Shown one piece after another: positions 26,246-32,077 of a stretch of DNA of 32,077 bases (position 1 is its first letter; each line of letters opens with the position of its first letter). The notes beneath the pieces are model-generated. The model saw only the letters and a program-made list of their open reading frames with translations. It had not been told where the DNA came from and searched no databases. The stretch comes from Propionibacterium sp. (GTDB lineage: Bacteria; Actinomycetota; Actinomycetes; Propionibacteriales; Propionibacteriaceae). Location: contig DURG01000169.1 of NCBI GenBank assembly GCA_012837465.1, positions 1 through 32,077 of the forward strand. Reading direction: 5' to 3'. Both the position numbers and the translations under genes were made by a program.

Positions 26246-27088
26246 TCAGGCCGAAGTGAAGCGGTGCAGGACGACCTGCGACTGGTTCAGGAACCGGTAC
26301 TTCGGGCCCGTCACTCCCACGCCGGAGTCAATGAACAAGGTTGCCTCTCCCATCTCGTAGGGGCCCTTGGAGTACTCCGGGAAGAAGTTGCGGCCCGGGG
26401 CGTAGATCGCCCCGACGAACGGGAGGCGGATCTGGCCGCCATGCGTGTGGCCGCACATCGCGTAGTCGATCCCGTTGGCCTCCAGTTTCCCCACCACGTC
26501 CGGTGAGTGGGTCAGGAGCAGCCGGAAGGCATCCTCAGGGGCACCATCGAGGGCGGCGGCAAGGTCTCCGTGGCCGCTGAAGTGGTCGTCGGTGGCCGCG
26601 ACGATGGCCCTCCCCCAGGGCCCCAGGTAGGCGAAGTGCTCATCCACCATCAGGGTCACGCCGTACTGCTCGTAGAGCGCATGGAGGTCGGTCTGCTGGG
26701 CGGACCAGTGCTCGTGGTTGCCATCGACGGCGACCACCGGCGCGCCCGCCTCCCGAAGCCCCGCGATCAGTCTCTCGACGGAGGAGAGGTCCTCGTTGTG
26801 GGTGTTGATCAGGTCTCCCGTCAACGCAATGAGGTCCGCTCGGGCCGCGACGGCGATCTCCACCACCTGGTCGACCTGCTCCGGCCGCGGCAGGCTGTGG
26901 AAGTCAGATACCTGGAGCACCCGGAACTCATCGGTGAGCTCGGGCGTGACATGGACCGTCTCCACGAGCTTCGTGTGGCCCACCTCCCACGTGCCCCGGA
27001 CGTGAAAGGCGGCCCCTCCTGCCACCAGCAGCAGCACCAGGACCGTTGCCAGCAGCGCAAGGGGCCGCCTCCGGGGTTCAGACACCAA
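26246..27088 (-). CDS. Metallophosphoesterase (YaeI-like, N-terminal TM anchor)
   Basis: LQVSDFHS, LTGDLINTHNEDLS, VDGNHEHW, LLLTHSPDVV, MCGHTHGGQIRLP. Confidence 0.92.
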   Translation of the reverse strand: MVSEPRRRPLALLATVLVLLLVAGGAAFHVRGTWEVGHTKLVETVHVTPELTDEFRVLQVSDFHSLPRPEQVDQVVEIAVAARADLIALTGDLINTHNEDLSSVERLIAGLREAGAPVVAVDGNHEHWSAQQTDLHALYEQYGVTLMVDEHFAYLGPWGRAIVAATDDHFSGHGDLAAALDGAPEDAFRLLLTHSPDVVGKLEANGIDYAMCGHTHGGQIRLPFVGAIYAPGRNFFPEYSKGPYEMGEATLFIDSGVGVTGPKYRFLNQSQVVLHRFTSA

Positions 27089-27094
27089 TCGGGG

Positions 27095-28834
27095 TCACCG
27101 CTCGGAGCGGTTCAGTGCGCTCAGGATCGCCTTCATCGAGGCCGAGGTGATCGACGGGTCGATGCCGACGCCCCACAGGACCTCCGCGTCGTCGCCCTCG
27201 CCGATCTCGCACTCGACGTAGGCCGCGGCCTGCGCGTCGCCGCCGGAATCCAGCGCGTGCTCGGCGTAGTCCAGCACCCGCACGTGCGCGCCGGCCTGGA
27301 CGAGGCCGTCGACGAAAGCGGAGACGGGGCCGTTGCCCTCGCCGTGGATGCCGACTCCCTGGCGCTCGGGCCCGTCCACTGTTGCGTTGACGGCGAACGA
27401 ACCGTTGCTCGACGTGGTGCCGGCGCTGGTCAGGCGCCACGGGCCCTCCGACAGATACTCGTCGTTGAAGATGTCGTAGATCTCCTGCGGGGTGATCTCG
27501 GAACCGGTGGTCTCCGTGTGCTGCTGCACGGCGCGGCTGAACTCGATCTGCAGGCGGCGTGGCAGGTCCATCTTGAACTCGGACTTCAGCAGGTAGGCCA
27601 TGCCGCCCTTGCCCGACTGCGAGTTGACGCGGATGACGGCCTCATAGGTGCGGCCGACGTCGTGCGGGTCGATGGGCAGGTACGGCGCCTCCCATGGCAT
27701 CTCGGTGACGGCCTTGCCGGCCTCCTCGGCGACGTACTCCAGGTGCTCCAGGCCCTTCTTGATGGCGTCCTGGTGCGAGCCGGAGAAGGCAGTGTAGACC
27801 AGGTCACCCGAGTACGGGTGGCGCGGGTGCACGGGCAGGCCGGTGCAGTATTCGACGGTGCGGCGCACGTGGTCGATGTCGTGGAAGTCGAGCTGCGGGT
27901 CCACGCCCTGCGTGTACAGGTTCAGGGCCAGCGTCACCAGGTCGACGTTGCCGGTGCGCTCGCCGTGGCCGAAGAGGCAGCCCTCGACGCGGTCTGCGCC
28001 GGCCATCTGGCCCAGCTCGGCCGCCGCGACTGCAGTGCCGCGGTCGTTGTGCGGGTGCAGCGACACGGCGACGTTCTCGCGGTGCTTCACGTTGCGGATG
28101 AAGTACTCGATCTGGTCCGCGTAGGTGTTGGGCGTGGAGCGCTCGACCGTGGCAGGCAGGTTGAAGATGATCTCGCGGTCCGTGGCGGGCTGCCACACGT
28201 CGGAGACGGCGTTGCAGACCTCGACGGCGAAATCGGTGGGCGTCTGGGTGAAGATCTCCGGGGAGTACTGGTAGCCGAACTCGACGTCGCGCAGGTACTT
28301 GTCGGCGTACTTCATCACCATCTCGGTGCCGCGCACGGCCATGTCCACGCACTCCTTCTCGGAGATGCGGAACACGACGTCGCGGAACAGTTGCGCCGTC
28401 GCGTTGTACATGTGGATGGTCGCACGCTTGGCGCCGACCAGCGACTCCGCCGTGCGGCTGATGAGGTCCTCGCGGGCCTGCGTCAGCACCGAGATCGTCA
28501 CGTCGTCGGGGACCCGGTCCTCTTCGATCAGCTGGCGGACGAACTCGAAGTCCGTCTGCGAGGCCGACGGGAAGCCGATCTCGATCTCCTTGTAGCCGAT
28601 CTCGACCAGCAGTTCGAACATGCGCATCTTGCGCGAGGGGGTCATGGGGTCGATGAGGGCCTGGTTGCCGTCTCGCAGGTCGGTCGACAACCAGCGCGGT
28701 GCGTGCTCGATGCGCCTGCTGGGCCAGGTGCGGTCCGGTACGTCGACCGGTACGAAGGGGGTGTAGCGGTGCACCGGCATCCCGGTGGGCTGCTGGACCG
28801 GCTTGGGCTGCGGGCGGTGGTTGATCTCAGTCAT
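27095..28834 (-). CDS. leuA: 2-isopropylmalate synthase
   Basis: [68 protein letters not shown]; regulatory LeuA dimer C-terminal domain. Confidence 0.96.
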   Translation of the reverse strand: MTEINHRPQPKPVQQPTGMPVHRYTPFVPVDVPDRTWPSRRIEHAPRWLSTDLRDGNQALIDPMTPSRKMRMFELLVEIGYKEIEIGFPSASQTDFEFVRQLIEEDRVPDDVTISVLTQAREDLISRTAESLVGAKRATIHMYNATAQLFRDVVFRISEKECVDMAVRGTEMVMKYADKYLRDVEFGYQYSPEIFTQTPTDFAVEVCNAVSDVWQPATDREIIFNLPATVERSTPNTYADQIEYFIRNVKHRENVAVSLHPHNDRGTAVAAAELGQMAGADRVEGCLFGHGERTGNVDLVTLALNLYTQGVDPQLDFHDIDHVRRTVEYCTGLPVHPRHPYSGDLVYTAFSGSHQDAIKKGLEHLEYVAEEAGKAVTEMPWEAPYLPIDPHDVGRTYEAVIRVNSQSGKGGMAYLLKSEFKMDLPRRLQIEFSRAVQQHTETTGSEITPQEIYDIFNDEYLSEGPWRLTSAGTTSSNGSFAVNATVDGPERQGVGIHGEGNGPVSAFVDGLVQAGAHVRVLDYAEHALDSGGDAQAAAYVECEIGEGDDAEVLWGVGIDPSITSASMKAILSALNRSER

Positions 28835-28841
28835 CGTCAAA

Positions 28842-28925
28842 ATCTCCTGGGCTGGGGGTGTGTGCCAGACACGACAAGCACCGCAGCGAGGAGATCCGGC
28901 TCAGAAGTTCTGGGCCTCGCTGCGG
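28842..28925 (-). promoter_or_regulatory. leuA leader RNA: competing hairpin and anti-SD pairing
   Basis: Perfect 10-bp pair CCGCAGCGAG (28925-28916) / CTCGCTGCGG (28890-28881); ATCTCCT (28895-28889) complementary to the leuA SD AGGAGAT (28848-28842), overlapping the second hairpin arm by 2 nt. Confidence 0.7.
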
Positions 28926-28954
28926 CAGCCAAGGAGCAGGTTGTGCCATGCCAC
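28901..28954 (-). CDS. leuA leader peptide (M)AWHNLLLGCRSEAQNF
   Basis: 17-codon ORF GTG GCA TGG CAC AAC CTG CTC CTT GGC TGC CGC AGC GAG GCC CAG AAC TTC TGA with three consecutive Leu codons, 66 nt upstream of leuA. Confidence 0.8.
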   Translation of the reverse strand: MAWHNLLLGCRSEAQNF

Positions 28955-28961
28955 GAGCGAA

Positions 28962-28989
28962 ACAATAGCACCGGGGGCGGCAGCGTCAA
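28962..28989 (-). promoter_or_regulatory. leuA promoter (leaderless start of leader peptide)
   Basis: TTGACG (28989-28984)-N16-TATTGT (28967-28962)-N7-GTG (28954); TGC precedes the -10 (extended -10). Confidence 0.7.
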
Positions 28990-29007
28990 CGACACGTCCG
29001 CCCCCGG
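28971..29007 (-). terminator. Terminator of the ABC sugar transporter operon
   Basis: Perfect 10-bp inverted repeat CCGGGGGCGG-N17-CCGCCCCCGG followed on the minus strand by TGCTATTGTTT; 12 nt downstream of the last permease gene. Confidence 0.75.
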
Positions 29008-29018
29008 ATGTCGAATCC

Positions 29019-29885
29019 CTACTTGACCGAGCCTGCGGTCAGGCCGCCGATGAGACGCTTCTCGATGATGCCGAACAGGATGGCCACCGGCACGATCGCG
29101 ACGAGGGCAACCGTGAACAGGTACTGCCAGTCCTGGACGTACAGGCCGAGGAACCGCGGCATGGACACCGTCAGCGGCTGGAGGCTGTTGTCCCTGACCA
29201 GGATGAGGGCCGCGGCGAACTCGTTCCACGAGTTGACGAACACGAACACGATGGCGGTCACGATGCCGGGCCACACGAGCGGTAGCGAGATGCGGAACAT
29301 CGTCTGCAGGCGCCCGAGGCCGTCGATGAGGGCTGCCTCGTCCACCTCCTTGGGCACCGAGGCGAAGAACGCCTGCATGATCCAGATCGCAAAGGAGAGG
29401 TTGAACGCGGCGTTGATCAGGATCAACGCGCCCCAGACCGCGTAGCCCTGCCAGCCCTTGAACTCCTGGAACAGGCCGACGGCCAGCACTGTGGGCTGGA
29501 GCATCTGCGTGCAGAGCACCAGCAGCAGGAAGACGAGGCGGCCGGGGAACCGGAAGCGGGCGATGTAGTAGGCGGCCGGGGTCGCCACGATGAGCACGAG
29601 GATCGTCGCGCCGAAGGCGATGACGGAGGTGGCGAGCAGCGACGACGCCGGGTTGACCTCGGAAGTCCACACGTCGAGGTAGTTCTGCCAACGGGGTTCT
29701 GCCGGGAAGTAGTCCGGCGGGATCTTGGTGACCTCGAGGCGCGTCTTCAGCGACGTGATGAACATCAGCAGGTATGGGAAGCCGAAGAACAACATGACGA
29801 CCAACGCGCCGATGATGGTGAGGATCAGGTTCGGCTTCTTGTCGATGCCGCCGCGGAGCTTGTGTTCAGACTTGACCTTCGCCAT
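29019..29885 (-). CDS. Carbohydrate ABC transporter permease (MalG-type)
   Basis: EAALIDGLGRLQTMFRISLPLVWPGIVTA EAA loop; 6 TM segments. Confidence 0.92.
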   Translation of the reverse strand: MAKVKSEHKLRGGIDKKPNLILTIIGALVVMLFFGFPYLLMFITSLKTRLEVTKIPPDYFPAEPRWQNYLDVWTSEVNPASSLLATSVIAFGATILVLIVATPAAYYIARFRFPGRLVFLLLVLCTQMLQPTVLAVGLFQEFKGWQGYAVWGALILINAAFNLSFAIWIMQAFFASVPKEVDEAALIDGLGRLQTMFRISLPLVWPGIVTAIVFVFVNSWNEFAAALILVRDNSLQPLTVSMPRFLGLYVQDWQYLFTVALVAIVPVAILFGIIEKRLIGGLTAGSVK

Positions 29886-29888
29886 GGC

Positions 29889-30836
29889 TCAGGCCACCTC
29901 CTTCGTGGGCTTCACGATGATCAGGTAGATCGCGATGATGACGAGGCAGAACATGAAGTTCAGTACCGACAGCGCCGAGGAGACGCCGGGGCCGAGGTTC
30001 GACTGGTACTCGAACATCAGCGTGGTGGTGATGTGCCCGGAGTGGTATCCGGGGGTGTCCTGCAGGATCCTCAGGATGGGCAGCGAGTTGAACACGTTGA
30101 TGATGTTGATCAGCGCCGCGGTCGCCACCGCGGGGCGCAGCAGGGGCAGCACGATGTGCCAGTAGCGCTGCGGGGAGTTGGCGCCATCGACGTGCGCGGC
30201 CTCGAGCACGTCGCCCGGGACGGCCTGCAGGCCGGCGAGAATGGTGTAGGTGGTGAAGGGCAGCGACACATAGATGGCCACGAACACGGCCACCCAGAAC
30301 GCGGAGGTCGGGTCCTTGGTCCACGCCTTGGCGGATTCGAGGATGCCCGTGTCGACCATCAGACGGTTGAACAAGCCGACGTTCTGCTCCAGGCCGTAGC
30401 GGAACACGGTGGCCGTCATGACCACGGAACAGGCCCACGGCAGGATGATGAACAGGCGGATGAACTTGCGGCCGCGGAACGGCTTGTTGAGGAACTGCGC
30501 CAGCGCGAGGCTGAGGATCACGGTGACGATCACGACGATGACGACCCAGACAACAGTGTTGAGCAGGATGCGCGAGATCGGCACGCCCGGGAAGGTCAGT
30601 GCCCCCGCTGGACCGAAGTAGTTGTCGAGACCGACGTTCTCCGTACCGCCGATGCCGAAGCGGTTGTACTTGAAGAACGAGGTGTAGATCATCAGGCCGG
30701 CCGGGTAGAGCACGACCCCGACGATCAGGATCAGCGTCGGCAACAGCCAAGGCAGTGCTCGGAGGGTCTCCCAGCCACCGGAGATCTTCCTCTTCTTGGT
30801 TTGGTTCACCATCTGTGGTGTGGCGGTCAACGACAC
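29889..30836 (-). CDS. Carbohydrate ABC transporter permease (MalF-type)
   Basis: EAAHVDGANSPQRYWHIVLPLLRPAVATAALI EAA loop; GTG start with upstream GAAGGGA; ATG at 30812 is an alternative. Confidence 0.9.
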   Translation of the reverse strand: MSLTATPQMVNQTKKRKISGGWETLRALPWLLPTLILIVGVVLYPAGLMIYTSFFKYNRFGIGGTENVGLDNYFGPAGALTFPGVPISRILLNTVVWVVIVVIVTVILSLALAQFLNKPFRGRKFIRLFIILPWACSVVMTATVFRYGLEQNVGLFNRLMVDTGILESAKAWTKDPTSAFWVAVFVAIYVSLPFTTYTILAGLQAVPGDVLEAAHVDGANSPQRYWHIVLPLLRPAVATAALINIINVFNSLPILRILQDTPGYHSGHITTTLMFEYQSNLGPGVSSALSVLNFMFCLVIIAIYLIIVKPTKEVA

Positions 30837-30876
30837 CGGCGTCGTCCCTTCTCGATCAAACTGGGAGGAATGTGGC

Positions 30877-30918
30877 GTGATGTGGGGTGGCACGGATGCC
30901 CGTGCCACCCCACATCAC
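30877..30918. repeat. 19-bp perfect hairpin with 4-nt loop between SBP and permease genes
   Basis: GTGATGTGGGGTGGCACGG-ATGC-CCGTGCCACCCCACATCAC. Confidence 0.95.
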
Positions 30919-30935
30919 ATGTGATTCAGGTCAGG

Positions 30936-32077
30936 TCAGCCCTGGGCTGCGACCTGAGCCTCGAGCTGCTCCAGGAGGGCCTGGGGCTCTTCGGTGCCGA
31001 TCTTGAAGGCGTTCTGCTGCAGAGCGGTCTGCAGGGCATCCCACTGCGGGTTCGCCACGGGGGCGAAGCGCACGACCGACAGGGCGTCGAGGAAGGCAAC
31101 CTGGTTGCCCTCAGCCGAACCCTTGGCGGAGTCGATCACCGAGGTGGTGACGGGGAGGAGGCCGGTGCCCTCGTACCAAGGCGTGTACAGCTCGTCCTGG
31201 TAGAAGTAGTCGAGGTAGGCAGCGGTCGCGGCCTTGCGGTCCTCGTCCTGGTTGTTGAAGGCGACGATGAAGTCGGTCACGCCGATGGCAACGCCTTCGC
31301 CGTCCTTCGAGGGAACCGGGGCGAGCGCCACGTTGACGCCACGCGCCTCGGCATCGCCGACGACCTGGCCGTGACCGATCGCCATGGCGAGCTGGCCGTT
31401 GGCGAGGAGGTCGGTGGTGTCCTGACGGTTGTCCTCGAGGTTCGGCTGGGTCCAGCCGTTGTCGTACATCTTCTTCATCTGCGCGAAGCCCTCGAGGGCG
31501 ACGTCGGAGTTGACGGAGAGGTTCTCGCCATCAGCCCAGTCGCCGCCGGCGCCCCACACCCAGAGCGAGGCCTCGATCTGAGCCTCTTCGGCGCCGAGCG
31601 GCATGCCATAGGCGTAGACGTCACCGTCGAGGTCGACGATGGCCTGGGAGGCGGCCTCGAGGTCGGCCCAGCTCTTCGGGGGCTCGGCGATGCCGGCCTG
31701 CTCGAAGAGGTCGGTGTTGTAGACGAGCATGCGGGCCGAAGCGATGTCCGGGGCAGCCCACTGGGTGCCGTCGGGGCCGGCGCCGTTCTCCATGAGGGTG
31801 GCGTCGAGGTTGGCGAGGGTCTCCTCGCTCAGCAGTTCATCGATCGGGTACAGGAGGTCAGCCTCGGCGAGCGACGCGAACGCGTTGTCGTTGAGGATGT
31901 CGGGCAGGTCGCCGGCCTGGATCCGCGACTGGACGGTCTGCGCGAAGTTCTCCCAGCCGTCGATCTGCAGGTTGACGGTGACGTTGGGGTACTCCTCGTT
32001 GAAGGCCGCGGTGATGCGGTCCCAGTCGGCCTGCGACGTGTCGCCGTAGGACGGGGCGAGGATGTTGATCTCGGTGG
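30936..32077 (-). CDS. Extracellular solute-binding protein family 1 (sugar ABC transporter), 5' end outside window
   Basis: Frame stays open to the window edge (...TEINILAPSYGDTSQADWDRITAAFNEEYPNVTVNVQIDGWENFAQTVQSRIQAGDLPDILND...); typical family 1 SBP, followed by two permeases. Confidence 0.9.
   Translation of the reverse strand, partial: TEINILAPSYGDTSQADWDRITAAFNEEYPNVTVNLQIDGWENFAQTVQSRIQAGDLPDILNDNAFASLAEADLLYPIDELLSEETLANLDATLMENGAGPDGTQWAAPDIASARMLVYNTDLFEQAGIAEPPKSWADLEAASQAIVDLDGDVYAYGMPLGAEEAQIEASLWVWGAGGDWADGENLSVNSDVALEGFAQMKKMYDNGWTQPNLEDNRQDTTDLLANGQLAMAIGHGQVVGDAEARGVNVALAPVPSKDGEGVAIGVTDFIVAFNNQDEDRKAATAAYLDYFYQDELYTPWYEGTGLLPVTTSVIDSAKGSAEGNQVAFLDALSVVRFAPVANPQWDALQTALQQNAFKIGTEEPQALLEQLEAQVAAQG

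Noticed and set aside
26507-29026. 839-aa plus-strand ORF opposite the metallophosphoesterase and leuA
   Set aside because: Antisense shadow with Val/Asp/Leu/His-biased composition.

Overview
This 32 kb window comes from a high-GC actinobacterium (inferred from composition, gene content and leaderless promoter style). It is mostly chromosomal housekeeping and transport genes. At the left edge a truncated tyrosine-type integrase lies beside tRNA-Leu(CAG), which marks the end of an integrated element extending out of the window. To the right are: an aldo/keto reductase; a glycosyltransferase-DedA pair; a HAD hydrolase-GH3 (NagZ-like) pair; a dGTPase-like HD hydrolase; citrate synthase; DusB; an ABM monooxygenase; a znuA-znuC-znuB-zur operon; a LacI regulator divergent from a tandem-HAD/ECF transporter operon; a Cof-type HAD phosphatase; recO; uppS; an acyl-CoA thioesterase; a Ski2-like helicase; a metallophosphoesterase; leuA with a leader-peptide attenuator; and a sugar-type ABC transporter operon. 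The best candidates for undescribed biology are: (1) the LacI-controlled module of a fused double-HAD protein, an oversized 8-TM ECF S-like component, a fused EcfAA' ATPase and EcfT, with two matching operators; (2) a leuA leader whose LLL peptide, hairpin and anti-Shine-Dalgarno overlap in a way that suggests translational rather than transcriptional attenuation, and whose -35 box lies in the loop of the upstream operon's terminator; (3) a helically phased 9-mer array near the integrase; (4) a His-rich tail on ZnuB; and (5) a 130-bp nested palindrome upstream of the GH3 gene. All calls were made by eye from the sequence and the supplied ORF translations; no database search was run.
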